Shown here one piece after another: positions 49,751-58,884 of a stretch of 64,000 nt of DNA (within the stretch, counting starts at the first letter, position 1; every line of letters begins with the position of its first letter). Source of the stretch: Halopelagius fulvigenes. Lineage in GTDB: Archaea > Halobacteriota > Halobacteria > Halobacteriales > Haloferacaceae. The stretch spans positions 1 through 64,000 of the forward strand of contig NZ_JBHSXH010000009.1 of NCBI RefSeq assembly GCF_042662625.1, in the 5' to 3' direction. The position numbers and the translations under genes were made by a program. The notes beneath the pieces were generated by a model. It was not told the origin of the DNA, did not search any database, and saw only the letters and a list, made by a program, of their open reading frames with translations.

Positions 49751-50764
49751 ATGGACGGCGACGCCGAGTCCGGACGCGGCCGCGCGGAGCGCAAATCGGG
49801 GCGAGACGGGCGACCCCGCCCGCCCGCCCGCCCGGCCGACGCGGAGTCCGTGACGGTGCCCGCGGACGTTCTCGACCTGTACCGTCGCTTCTCGCTGTAC
49901 AACTCGCCGTACCCGGCGCACGACGACGCCTGCGCCATCGACCTCTACCCGGAATCGAACGACGGCCTCTCGCCCGTCTCGGGTGAGGTTCTGGAGACGC
50001 GAACCGTCCGCGCGCCGCCGAAACCGTATGCCCACGAGGAGGAGTACCTCATCCTCGTCGACGCGGGCGAGTACGTCGCGCGAATCCTCCACGTCGAACC
50101 CGAAGTCGAGGCGGGCGACTCGGTGGCCGTCGGCGACCGACTCGGGCCGATGATTCGCTCGGGCTTCTTCGCGCCGTGGGTCGGCAACCACGTCCATCTC
50201 GGCTTCCGCCGCCGCGACCAGAACCCCCACCGCGCCACGGGGTCGCTTCCGGTCGTCGCCGACGCGCCGGTCGAACCCGTCCGCTGGGACGGCGTCGGAA
50301 CCGTCGTCGAGACGGGCGAGACGTACGCGATTCTGGACGAACCGACCCACCCCGCCCCCGGCGACCGGTGGGCCGCCGTCGCCGCAGTCGCCGAACGGAG
50401 TTCGGCGGCCCGCCGGACTCCGTCCGGCGACGACGCCGAAGCGGAGGGGAGCGCCGACCCTCTCGCGGTCGCTCTCGACGGCGGGTTGGCGCACTACGCC
50501 GCGGGCGGCGTCCTCTCGGACGGCGCGGACGGCCGCACGCTGTCGTTCCTCGGTTACCCCGTCGGGACCGCCGAGGGCCGGAACGTCGCGTGGGACGCCT
50601 TCGACGTGGTGGCGAACGGCGACAGGATCACCGGCATCTCCCTCTTCGCGGGGTCGAGTGCCGACTTCGGCGCGAAACTCGTCTGTCCGGACCGCGCGTT
50701 CGAGGTGGGCGAGCGAGTGACGGTCGAACTCCGGAGTAGCGAGGACCCGATTCGGTTGGGGTGA
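49751..50764 (+). CDS. M23-like fold protein without signal peptide
   Basis: 337 aa. Residues about 45-180 resemble the lysostaphin/M23 barrel: CAIDLYPESNDGLSPVSGEVLE, ILHVEPEVEAGDSVAVGDRLG and GNHVHLGFR, with the H-x-H pair at the end. The first zinc His is not in the normal H-x3-D position (a His stands 7 residues before the Asp), so peptidase activity is doubtful. There is no export signal, and archaea lack peptidoglycan. The C-terminal half is a second beta domain. A palindromic element splits the two (50396-50422). It diverges from the lipoate-ligase gene. Confidence 0.72.
   Translation: MDGDAESGRGRAERKSGRDGRPRPPARPADAESVTVPADVLDLYRRFSLYNSPYPAHDDACAIDLYPESNDGLSPVSGEVLETRTVRAPPKPYAHEEEYLILVDAGEYVARILHVEPEVEAGDSVAVGDRLGPMIRSGFFAPWVGNHVHLGFRRRDQNPHRATGSLPVVADAPVEPVRWDGVGTVVETGETYAILDEPTHPAPGDRWAAVAAVAERSSAARRTPSGDDAEAEGSADPLAVALDGGLAHYAAGGVLSDGADGRTLSFLGYPVGTAEGRNVAWDAFDVVANGDRITGISLFAGSSADFGAKLVCPDRAFEVGERVTVELRSSEDPIRLG
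50396..50422. repeat. Intragenic palindromic element, copy 3
   Basis: CGGAGTTCGGCGG and CCGCCGGACTCCG match at 12 of 13 positions around a single C. It starts on a codon boundary of the M23-like gene and encodes R-S-S-A-A-R-R-T-P then SGDD, an interdomain linker similar to the peptides of copies 1, 2 and 4. Confidence 0.6.
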
Positions 50765-50834
50765 CGGACCGCGACTCCCTCTTTCCGGCGGACGAACCGC
50801 CGATTTCATATCCGCCGCGTGCGCGGTGGCACCA

Positions 50835-51410
50835 ATGACCGACGGCGACGAGAACCGCGACGACGACGGAAGCGACGGGCGAGGCGACGTCGGATTCCCC
50901 AGCGAAGCCGCGGCGTTCGTCCAGCAGTACATCGAACAGGAACACGGCTACCTCTCGTGGTTGAACACGCGCGTCGAGGAAATCGAACGCGGGCGCGTCG
51001 TGATGACGATACCGTACGACGAGAAACTCACCAACACGACGAACCCGCCGACGGTCCACGGCGGCATCGCGGCGACGCTCATCGACACCGCGGGCGGCAT
51101 CGCCCAGCGGACGGTGTTCGACGACCCGATGACCCACGGCGTGGCGACGGTGAACCTGAACGTGAACTACCTCCGCCGGGCGTCCGGAACGCTCCGCGCG
51201 ACGGCCGAAGTCGTCCGCGCGGGCGGAACCATCGGCGTCAGCACCGTCACCGTCGTCAGCCGAATCCCCGACGAGGCGGAGGACGACGTCGCCGAGGGGA
51301 CCTCGGCGAGCCGTCAGACGGAGTCTGACGACGCCGCCGACCGGTGGGAGGGGACGCCCGACTCGGAGGCCGTCGCCACCGGGCAGGCCGCCTACAGGCT
51401 GTTCCGCTGA
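50835..51410 (+). CDS. Hotdog-fold thioesterase, PaaI family
   Basis: 191 aa. The hotdog domain holds NPPTVHGGIAATLIDTAGGIAQ (residues about 71-92), the PaaI signature in which the H-G-G turn and the following acid act on acyl-CoA thioesters. ATVNLNVNYLRRA and VSTVTVVSRIPDE form the sheet. Residues about 150-175 (EGTSASRQTESDDAADRW) are a hydrophilic insert before the last strand, encoded by a palindromic element. GTG 50826 three codons upstream is an alternative start. Confidence 0.82.
   Translation: MTDGDENRDDDGSDGRGDVGFPSEAAAFVQQYIEQEHGYLSWLNTRVEEIERGRVVMTIPYDEKLTNTTNPPTVHGGIAATLIDTAGGIAQRTVFDDPMTHGVATVNLNVNYLRRASGTLRATAEVVRAGGTIGVSTVTVVSRIPDEAEDDVAEGTSASRQTESDDAADRWEGTPDSEAVATGQAAYRLFR
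51312..51330. repeat. Intragenic palindromic element, copy 4
   Basis: A perfect 8-bp dyad CGTCAGAC-gga-GTCTGACG in the thioesterase gene starts on a codon boundary and encodes R-Q-T-E-S-D-D. The spacer GGA and reading phase are the same as in copy 2. Confidence 0.65.
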
Positions 51411-51525
51411 GGGCTCCTTCGACCGGGTCGAACCGCCGCACCGTACTGCTCCCCTCCGCTTCATATTTGTCAATATGACTATTATAAATGGCTACTACGG
51501 AGTCGAACTACCGTATCCGTGTCTC

Positions 51526-53319
51526 ATGGCGGACAATACCCAAGGCGAGAATGTCACAAATCGGAGAGAGGTTCTCCGAACTGCGGGCGCGGTGGCGGCC
51601 GGCGGCGTCGCCACTGCGCTACTCGACGCGGACATCGTCCGCGGCGTCAGCGCCGAGTCGGTCGAGGAGGGTACCGTCGATTGGACGACCGACTCCGACG
51701 GCGACGCGTTTCCGCTGTCGGTGGCAAGCGGCGGACCCACCGACGCCGGCGCGATTCTGTGGACGAAACTCTCGGAGGGCGCGTACTCGGGGTCGGAACC
51801 GACGTACGTTCGAGTGGGGACCAACGAGTCGTTCTCAGAGACGGTGTACGAGGGGAAAATCGCGGCGGACTCGGTCACGCCCGACCACGACCACGTGGTG
51901 AAGGTTGACCTCGACGGCGAACTCCCGAGCGACAGCCACCTCTACTACCAGTTCCACCACGCCGGTGCGAACAGTCCGGTCGGTCGCTGCCGCACGCTTC
52001 CCGCACCCGACGCGAGCCCGGAGAGTCTCCGCCTCGCCGTCGTCTCCTGTCAGTCGTATCAGGACGGCTACTACCCGTCGTACGGCTACATCGCCGAAGA
52101 GGACGTGGACTACCTCGTCCACCTCGGCGACCAAATTTACGAGTACGCCGGTGACTCGCGGTTCGAGGGCCGTTCGGTCACGCTCCCCAGCGGAAACGCC
52201 GTCGCGTGGACGCTAGAGGACTACCGACACCTCTGGCGGACGTACCGCGGCGACGAGTTCTTCCAGCGGGCGCTGGCCCGACACACGTTCGTCCCGACGT
52301 GGGACGACCACGAGTACGTCAACAACCCGTTCTGGGACTACGAGAACGACCGCCCGTGGTCCGACGACCATCCGCGGAACGACGACGACGAGTTCATGAC
52401 CCGGTTGTACCGGGATTCGATTCGGGTGTGGTGGGAGTACAACCCCGCTCGTGTCGAATACGACGCCGACGCCGACCACCTCCACGACCGGTTCCGGATG
52501 TGGCGCAGCCTGCGGTTCGGCGACTTGGTCGAACTCCTGATGACCGACGAACGCCTCTTCCGGTCGATGCCCCCGGGCGGCGACGACGCCAGGCGGCGGG
52601 AAGTCGGTGTCCCGCCGAACGCGCCCGAAGCCGACGACGGCGACCGGACGATGCTCGGCTTCGAACAGCGCGAGTGGTTCCTCGATACGGCTCTCGGGAG
52701 CGACGCGACGTGGCTGACGTGGGGGAACGAGGTGCCGTTCTCGCCCATCTGGCGGTCGAGCAACGACGACGGGCAGTTCTACCGCGACTACGACAACTGG
52801 GACGGGTACGAACACGAACGGCGCGAAATCGTCGGTCGATTGGCCCACGAGGGCGTCGAGAACTACGTCGCGCTCACCGGCGACATGCACAACTACATGG
52901 TGTCGTACGTGCTGAACGACTGGGAGTCCACCGAGAACCGGCCGCCGATTCCCTCGGCGGAGGAACGCGTCGGCGTCGAACTGATGGCCCCGGCGATATC
53001 GAGCGAGTCCGACGCCTCGAACTTCTGGGGGGCTGAGGACTCGACCGACGTCGAGTCCGAGTCGCCGGCCCTGACGGCCGACAAACACCGCGAAGTCGTC
53101 TTAGAGGAGAACCCCCATATCGAGTGGTTCGATTCGCAGTACAACGGCTACGCCGTCGCCGAGTTCACGCCCGAATTCTGTACGTGGCGGGCGTACGCCG
53201 TCGATGACACCGTCGACGAATCGGACGCGCGCCGCACGTTGCTCCGCGAATATCGCATTCCGGAGGGTCGCGTCGAACTCGAAGAACGCGCGGCGAACGA
53301 CCTGGACTGGGAGGACTGA
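51526..53319 (+). CDS. phoD: Secreted alkaline phosphatase D (PhoD) family protein
   Basis: 597 aa. Tat signal NRREVLRTAGAVAAGG (about 11-26). An N-terminal Fn3-like PhoD_N domain (about 50-160) is followed by the calcineurin-type catalytic domain: VVSCQSYQDGYYPSYG, DYLVHLGDQIYEY, PTWDDHEYVNN and LTGDMHNYM carry the metal ligands (Ca/Fe type). It releases phosphate from phosphodiesters or monoesters outside the cell. ATTATAAATG at 51481-51490 is the TATA; ATG 51526 gives a leader of about 10 nt. An ATG 17 codons upstream would overlap the TATA and is rejected. Confidence 0.9.
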   Translation: MADNTQGENVTNRREVLRTAGAVAAGGVATALLDADIVRGVSAESVEEGTVDWTTDSDGDAFPLSVASGGPTDAGAILWTKLSEGAYSGSEPTYVRVGTNESFSETVYEGKIAADSVTPDHDHVVKVDLDGELPSDSHLYYQFHHAGANSPVGRCRTLPAPDASPESLRLAVVSCQSYQDGYYPSYGYIAEEDVDYLVHLGDQIYEYAGDSRFEGRSVTLPSGNAVAWTLEDYRHLWRTYRGDEFFQRALARHTFVPTWDDHEYVNNPFWDYENDRPWSDDHPRNDDDEFMTRLYRDSIRVWWEYNPARVEYDADADHLHDRFRMWRSLRFGDLVELLMTDERLFRSMPPGGDDARRREVGVPPNAPEADDGDRTMLGFEQREWFLDTALGSDATWLTWGNEVPFSPIWRSSNDDGQFYRDYDNWDGYEHERREIVGRLAHEGVENYVALTGDMHNYMVSYVLNDWESTENRPPIPSAEERVGVELMAPAISSESDASNFWGAEDSTDVESESPALTADKHREVVLEENPHIEWFDSQYNGYAVAEFTPEFCTWRAYAVDDTVDESDARRTLLREYRIPEGRVELEERAANDLDWED

Positions 53320-53325
53320 CTCCGA

Positions 53326-53907
53326 CTACTCGAACCGCACCTCCTCGCGCGTCGTCACCTCGCCGAACAGCCATCCCGCGTGCTCGACGGCGTACTCCTT
53401 GTGTTCGTCCTCTATCGCGCCAATGGCGTCCTCGACGAGGACCGGCCGGTAGTCGCGGAGGCCGGCGCTCCCGGCGGTGTGGAGGACGCAGACGTTCGCG
53501 AGCGTTCCGCAGATGACCAAGTCCTCGATGCCGTGGGCGTTCAGCCACCCCTCCAACTCGGTCCGGTGGAACGCGTCGTACGTGTGTTTCACGACGACGT
53601 GGTCCTCCTCGCGCACGTCGAGGTCCTCGACCAGTTCCGTCTCCCACGTCCCCTCGACGACGTGTTCGCCCCAGCGCTCGAACTCGTCGTAGTAGTGGGC
53701 GTCCTCGAACTGGTCCGGCGGGTGCACGTCGCGGGTGTACACCACCGCCGCGCCCGCCTCGCGCGCGTCGGCGACGAGGGCGGCCACGTCGTCTACCACC
53801 TCCTCGCTCCCCGGCGCGTACAGGCTCCCGTCCGGGTGGCAGAAGCCGTTCTGCATGTCGACGACTATCACGGCGGTTCGGTCGGCGTCGAACGCGTACT
53901 CGCTCAT
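53326..53907 (-). CDS. Cysteine hydrolase, isochorismatase/nicotinamidase family
   Basis: 193 aa. The triad is visible: Asp in VIVVDMQNGFCHPDGSL (residues about 15-31), Lys in VVKHTYDAFHRTEL and Cys in GTLANVCVLHTAG. The PDGSLYAPG segment is typical of nicotinamidases (PncA), so nicotinamide to nicotinate is the best guess. That would feed the nicotinate phosphoribosyltransferase encoded 3.6 kb away. Other amidases of the family remain possible. Convergent with the phoD gene, 6 bp apart. Confidence 0.83.
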   Translation of the reverse strand: MSEYAFDADRTAVIVVDMQNGFCHPDGSLYAPGSEEVVDDVAALVADAREAGAAVVYTRDVHPPDQFEDAHYYDEFERWGEHVVEGTWETELVEDLDVREEDHVVVKHTYDAFHRTELEGWLNAHGIEDLVICGTLANVCVLHTAGSAGLRDYRPVLVEDAIGAIEDEHKEYAVEHAGWLFGEVTTREEVRFE

Positions 53908-54052
53908 ACCACCACGTTGTCGGCCGCTCCACAAAACTGTACGCCGGCTCTCCTCCGGGCCGTCTCCCGGTTCGGGGCCGCGTCGCGGCGACTCCGCGCA
54001 CCCCCGGCCGATGCGGAAAGGTACTTCCGCCCCCGGTCCATCAGACCCCACA

Positions 54053-55519
54053 ATGCCACCGCGCCACGGACTCGTCGCCGCGTCTCTCGCTTTACTTCTG
54101 GTTTTCGCGGGGTGTTCCGCCCCCGGGGTGAACCCGAACGCCGACGCCGGCGGGTCTGACTCGGACGCACCGACGCTCGCGACGCCGGACGAGAACTTCT
54201 CCGACCCCGAGAAGGACGTCCTCGGGTGGGAGGACGGCTACTGGTACGGCGAGCCCATCCGAGTGGACCAATCGGACGGCCTCTCGGACGAGGAGATGCG
54301 GGCGTTCGTCGGGCGGTCGATGGCCCGCGTCGAGTACGTCCGCCACAAGGAGTTCCGCAAGCGCGTCTCGGTCGAAGTGCTCTCGCGGGCCGAGTACCGG
54401 AACCGCTCTACGGGCACGCCCTCCGCCACCGGACCGAGCGAGTTCGACCAGTGGAACAACCAAGTGTGGGAGGCCCTGTTCATCACCGGCGAGGCCGCCG
54501 ACAGCCAATCGAGCATCAGCGGCACGCGCGAATCCGCCGTCGCGGGCTTCTACTCCCCCCGCGACGACGAGATAAAGATAATCACCGACTCGCCGGACTC
54601 GCCGACCATCGACAACGCGACGCTCGTCCACGAACTCACGCACGCGCTTCAGGACCAACATTACGACCTGACGAAGCGGAAGTACACCGGCCAGACTCAG
54701 GACGGCGACTTGGCCATCGACGGGGCCGTCGAGGGGAGCGCGAAGTACGTCGAACTCCGCTACGCCGAGATGTGCGAGGGCGAGTGGAGTTGCGTCCCCG
54801 CGCCGCAACGCGCGTCGTCCGGATCCTCCGGGAACTCCTCGGGCGGTGGGCCGAACCTCGGCATCTTCCTCACCATCTTCCAACCGTACTCCGACGGCCC
54901 GGTGTTCATCGCCGAACAGCACCGCCGCGGCGGGTGGGACGCGGTGGACGCCCAGATGGAGAACCCGCCGGAGTCCTCAGAACAGGTCATCCATCGGACC
55001 GACGAGAAGCCCGTCCGAATCCAGTTCAGAGACCGGGGCCGAAACGGCTGGTCCACGTTCCGGAGCCAGGGGCAGGGCGGGTCCGACACCGTCGGCGAGG
55101 CATCCATCTTCGCCATGTTCTGGTATCAGGCGCGCACGACGGGCGCGGACACCGTCAACCCGCGGTCCATCCTCCAGATCGATAGCCGCTACGACACGTA
55201 CAACTACGACGCCAAACCCTCGAACGGGTGGGGCAACGACCGCCTGTTCCCGTACAAGAAGGGATCCGGCAACGCCAGCGAGTACGGCTACGTCTGGGTG
55301 ACCGAGTGGGACTCCGAGGCCGACGCCCGGCAGTTCCAGAACGCGTACCAGAACATCCTCTCGGCGCACGGCGCGACGAAACGCGGCGAGAACACGTACG
55401 TCGTCCCGAACGGCGAGTTCGAGGACGCGTTCCGCGTCACCCGCGACGGCACCCGCGTCGTCATCGTCAACGGGCCGACGCCGAAGGACCTCGACGACAT
55501 CCGCCCGCGGCAGTCCTGA
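54053..55519 (+). CDS. Hvo_1808-like surface lipoprotein with zinc-peptidase motif
   Basis: 488 aa. Lipoprotein signal LVAASLALLLVFAGCS (lipobox Cys near residue 21). RVDQSDGLSDEEMRAFVGRSMARVEYVR starts the conserved region. HELTHALQDQH (about 194-204) gives a zincin HExxH site, and EGSAKYVELRYAEMC supplies a downstream Glu, so it is likely gluzincin-like. It ends in VIVNGPTPKDLDDIRP. The family name is recalled from RefSeq (Hvo_1808 family surface protein). A close paralogue follows 53 bp downstream. Confidence 0.85.
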   Translation: MPPRHGLVAASLALLLVFAGCSAPGVNPNADAGGSDSDAPTLATPDENFSDPEKDVLGWEDGYWYGEPIRVDQSDGLSDEEMRAFVGRSMARVEYVRHKEFRKRVSVEVLSRAEYRNRSTGTPSATGPSEFDQWNNQVWEALFITGEAADSQSSISGTRESAVAGFYSPRDDEIKIITDSPDSPTIDNATLVHELTHALQDQHYDLTKRKYTGQTQDGDLAIDGAVEGSAKYVELRYAEMCEGEWSCVPAPQRASSGSSGNSSGGGPNLGIFLTIFQPYSDGPVFIAEQHRRGGWDAVDAQMENPPESSEQVIHRTDEKPVRIQFRDRGRNGWSTFRSQGQGGSDTVGEASIFAMFWYQARTTGADTVNPRSILQIDSRYDTYNYDAKPSNGWGNDRLFPYKKGSGNASEYGYVWVTEWDSEADARQFQNAYQNILSAHGATKRGENTYVVPNGEFEDAFRVTRDGTRVVIVNGPTPKDLDDIRPRQS

Positions 55520-55572
55520 CGGCGCGTCGCCGCCGCGAATCCTTTTGTCCGGCCGCGCCGTTGCTTCGACGC

Positions 55573-56937
55573 GTGAACGTCACGCGCGTCCGAGTCGTCG
55601 CGGTTCTCGCAGCGCTGACGCTCGTCCTCTCGGGGTGCGCCGCGCCCGTCGCGGACCCGACTCCGAACGCGTGGCGGTGGCCGGAAGACCCGAAGAACGA
55701 CCGCCTCGGGTGGGAGGCCGGGTACTGGTACAACGAGTCCATCGACGTGGACCAGTCCGACGGTCTGAACGCCTCCGAACGCGAGGCGTTCGTCGGCCGG
55801 ACGATGGCCCGCGTCGAACGCATCCGGGGGCTGGAGTTCGAGGAGTCCGTGGAGGTGGCGGTGATGTCGCGCGCCGAGTACCGCAACCGGTCGAACGGCG
55901 GCGGCGACGACGCCGGGCCGGGGTGGAACGACCAAGTGTGGGAGGCGCTCCTTCTGATCGGCGAGAACAGGACCGTCGAGTCGACGTTCGACGAGCTGTA
56001 CGGCGACGCCGTTCTCGGGTACTACTCGCCCTCCGAGGAGCGCATCGTCGTCGTCAGCGACGCCGAGAACCCGGTGATAGACCGGGCGACGCTGTCGCAC
56101 GAGCTGATGCACGCCCTCCAGTACCAGCAGTTCGAAATCGACGGCGCGCCGCAGACGCTGGACGGCAGACTCGCGGAGGACGGACTGGTCGAGGGCGACG
56201 CGCGGTACGTCGAGAGGCTGTACGAGCGACGGTGCGGCGGCGAGTGGGACTGCATCCGGCGACCCGACACGAACCCCAACCGCGAGAACTTCGACTTCGG
56301 CGTCTACCTGACCGTGTACACGCCGTACAGCGAGGGTCCGACGCTCGTCGACTCGCTCCGCGAACGCGGCGGATGGGCGGCCGTGAACGAGGCGTACGCG
56401 AGCGTGCCGGCCTCGACGGAGCAACTCGTCCACCCCGAGGCGTACCCCGAGGACCGACCGCTGACCGTCGGGGTGCCGGACCGGTCGAACGGCGCGTGGT
56501 CGCGGTTCGACCGCGACCCGGTCGGTAACACCGTCGGCGAAGCGCCCATCTTCGTGATGCTCTACCGACACGGGGCGATACCGTCGTCGTCGCTCGAACG
56601 GAACCCGGGGGCGTACTCGCGGTACGACTACGCGGCGAACGAAAGCGACGGGTGGGCGGGCGACACCGTCGTCCCGTACCGGAGCGACGACGGCGAGTTC
56701 GGCTACGTCTGGGCGACCGAGTGGGAGACGGCGGAAGACGCCGAGGAGTTCCGCTCCGCCTACGAAACCGCGCTTCGAGAGGGGCTGAACGCCACGCGGA
56801 CGGGGCCGAACACGTACGTCGTCGCGGACGGACCCTACGCCGACGCGTTCCGGGTGACGCGGGAGGGGACGCGAGTCACCGTCGTCAACGCTCCCACGAC
56901 CGACCAGTTGGACGGGGTCCACGCGCCGGATCGGTAG
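55573..56937 (+). CDS. Hvo_1808-like surface lipoprotein, tandem paralogue
   Basis: 454 aa, GTG start. Signal VAVLAALTLVLSGCAAP. It has the same architecture as its upstream neighbour: DVDQSDGLNASEREAFVGRTMARVERIR, then SHELMHALQYQQFE with HExxH intact, EGDARYVERLYERRC, TVYTPYSEGP, and the ending VVNAPTTDQLDG. Clear tandem duplication, diverged to roughly half identity by eye. Both zinc sites are kept, so both may be active proteases or share a structural role on the S-layer. Confidence 0.83.
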   Translation: MNVTRVRVVAVLAALTLVLSGCAAPVADPTPNAWRWPEDPKNDRLGWEAGYWYNESIDVDQSDGLNASEREAFVGRTMARVERIRGLEFEESVEVAVMSRAEYRNRSNGGGDDAGPGWNDQVWEALLLIGENRTVESTFDELYGDAVLGYYSPSEERIVVVSDAENPVIDRATLSHELMHALQYQQFEIDGAPQTLDGRLAEDGLVEGDARYVERLYERRCGGEWDCIRRPDTNPNRENFDFGVYLTVYTPYSEGPTLVDSLRERGGWAAVNEAYASVPASTEQLVHPEAYPEDRPLTVGVPDRSNGAWSRFDRDPVGNTVGEAPIFVMLYRHGAIPSSSLERNPGAYSRYDYAANESDGWAGDTVVPYRSDDGEFGYVWATEWETAEDAEEFRSAYETALREGLNATRTGPNTYVVADGPYADAFRVTREGTRVTVVNAPTTDQLDGVHAPDR

Positions 56938-56973
56938 AGAAGACACTTACCTACGAACGGCATCGGACCCTGT

Positions 56974-57438
56974 ATGCACCCCCGTACAGTACTTCTCGTC
57001 GGCCTCGCAGCGCTCGTCGTTCTGGCGGGCTGTTCGGGCGCTCCGGGCTCGCCCGCGACGGAGGGACCGGCGCAGTCGGACCTGACGACGGCGGCCGACG
57101 AGACGGAGGCGAAGACGGACGAAGCGATAGCGAAGTACGCAACGAACAACGCGGAGGCGACGACTCCGACGAAGGTGACGGACTCGACGAGGGCGGCCGG
57201 GTCGTCCGCGACGCACGACTGCCCCCCGATACTCTACCTTGAAGCCGTCGAGCGACCCTCGAACGAGACGGTCCTCGCGTACGGTAACCTCACGGCGGAG
57301 CGAAAGGCGGAGTTCGACACCGCGCTCGTCGAAGGGCGGGCCGAAATCGAAGGCGGCGACGGCTACGAGTTCTGGGTGGACCGCCCGTACGTCGAACACG
57401 ACGGCAACGTCTACCGCGCCGTCGTCGCGGTGTGCTGA
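56974..57438 (+). CDS. Small lipoprotein, unknown function
   Basis: 154 aa. Signal VLLVGLAALVVLAGCSG with lipobox Cys near 20, a Thr/Ala-rich stalk (about 25-80), then a small domain with YLEAVERPSNETVLAYGNLTAERKAEFD and ending YVEHDGNVYRAVVAVC. The last part resembles other haloarchaeal secreted domains in which N-L-T-x-x-R-x-x-F recurs. It follows the metallopeptidase pair by 36 bp and may share their transcript and surface location. Confidence 0.72.
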   Translation: MHPRTVLLVGLAALVVLAGCSGAPGSPATEGPAQSDLTTAADETEAKTDEAIAKYATNNAEATTPTKVTDSTRAAGSSATHDCPPILYLEAVERPSNETVLAYGNLTAERKAEFDTALVEGRAEIEGGDGYEFWVDRPYVEHDGNVYRAVVAVC

Positions 57439-57519
57439 CCGCGCCGCGCCGAACGCGGTTCGCCCTCGGTAACGCGTACAAGACGTGACCTTTTCGTGGC
57501 TCCGCGAATAGCCACCCCT

Positions 57520-58701
57520 ATGACTACGTTCGACATCGTCGGCGAGGACGCCATCCTCGACGGGTCGGCGACCGACGCGTACTTCGAGCGAACGGAGACG
57601 ACGCTCCGGCACGCGGGGAAGAACCCGCGCGTCGTCGCCGAGGTGACCGCCGACCAGTTCCCGACCGGCGAGTACGAACTGCTCTCCGGGGTGAAAGACG
57701 CCGCCGCGCTGTTGGAAGGCCGGAATATCGACGTCGATGCCATCCCCGAGGGCCGCCTGTTCGACGGCGGGCCGGTGATGCGAATCGAGGGGCAGTACCT
57801 GGCGTTCGCCCGGTTCGAAACCTCGCTTCTCGGCTTCCTCTCGCACGCCTCCGGCGTCGCCACGGCGGCGCTGGAAGTGCGCCGGGCCGCGCCGGACAGC
57901 ACCGTCCTCTCGTTCGGCGCGCGGCACGTCCACCCCTCCATCGCCGCGATGATAGAGCGGAGCGCGCTCGTCGCCGGGTTGGACGGCATCTCCCACGTCG
58001 CGGCGGGCGAGATTCTCGGCCACGAGGCGTCGGGGACGATGCCGCACGCCCTGATGATCTGCTTCGGCCGCGGGAACCAAGAGGAGGCGTGGCTGGCGTT
58101 CGATGAGGCGGTGGACGAGTCCGTCCCGCGCGTCGCCCTCTGTGACACCTACAGCGACGAGACGGACGAGGTGCTTCGCGCGGTGGACGCACTCGGCGAC
58201 AGACTCGACAGCGTGCGCCTCGACACCACCTCCTCGCGCCGCGGCGACTTCCGGCACATCGTCCGCGAGGTGCAGTGGACGCTCGACGCCTACGGCGAGG
58301 ACGTGGAGGTGTTCGTCTCCGGCGGCCTCGGCCCCGAGGAACTGCGACACCTCCGCGACGCCGCCGACGGGTTCGGCGTCGGCGGCTACGTCTCGAACGC
58401 CGACCCGGTGGACTTCGCGCTCGACATCGTGGAGATAGACGGCGAACCGGCGGCCAAGCGCGGCAAACTCACCGGCGCGAAGGAGGTGTACCGGACGCCC
58501 GACGGCGGCCACCACGTCGGCTTCCGCGGACGCGAGGGGCCCGAAGACGGCGAGACGCTGCTGGAACCGCTCATCCGCGACGGCGAACTCGTCGAGGGCG
58601 TCTCCTTCGACATCGAGGCGGCGGCGGAACGCGCCGCCCGCGACGCCGAGCTGACCGGGTTCCCGCGAGCGAACGCGAGCGGAAAGCCGTCGGACGAGTA
58701 G
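57520..58701 (+). CDS. pncB: Nicotinate phosphoribosyltransferase
   Basis: 393 aa. It converts nicotinate and PRPP to nicotinate mononucleotide in NAD salvage. Archaeal-type features: DAYFERTETTLRHAGKNPRVVAEVTAD, FETSLLGFLSHASGVATAALEVRRAA, LSFGARHVHPSIAAMIERSALVAGLDG, and RLDTTSSRRGDFRHIVREV plus VFVSGGLGPEELRHLRDA in the PRPP region. ATG 57520 is preferred to one 8 codons upstream. Its probable partner, a nicotinamidase, is at 53326-53907. Confidence 0.9.
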   Translation: MTTFDIVGEDAILDGSATDAYFERTETTLRHAGKNPRVVAEVTADQFPTGEYELLSGVKDAAALLEGRNIDVDAIPEGRLFDGGPVMRIEGQYLAFARFETSLLGFLSHASGVATAALEVRRAAPDSTVLSFGARHVHPSIAAMIERSALVAGLDGISHVAAGEILGHEASGTMPHALMICFGRGNQEEAWLAFDEAVDESVPRVALCDTYSDETDEVLRAVDALGDRLDSVRLDTTSSRRGDFRHIVREVQWTLDAYGEDVEVFVSGGLGPEELRHLRDAADGFGVGGYVSNADPVDFALDIVEIDGEPAAKRGKLTGAKEVYRTPDGGHHVGFRGREGPEDGETLLEPLIRDGELVEGVSFDIEAAAERAARDAELTGFPRANASGKPSDE

Positions 58702-58792
58702 GCGGGCCGAGCGGGGTCGAACGGACCTCAGACCCGGATTCGGACGGCGACCGACCGCGGCGAACGCGCGGCGCAGTCGCTCCGACGACAGT

Positions 58793-58808
58793 CCGCGAAA
58801 AAACCGAA
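58793..58808 (-). terminator. T-rich terminator for the AMMECR1-domain gene
   Basis: The complement of 58797-58803 is a run of T on the minus strand, inside GGTTTTCGGTTTTTTCGC, about 80 bp past the AMMECR1 stop. It is T-rich in the direction of that gene. Confidence 0.45.
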
Positions 58809-58884
58809 AACCGCAAACGAGAGGCGCAGAGCCGTCGGCGGCCGAAGGCGCGCCGACCTCTCTTTCCCCCCGTCCCCCTCCTTC

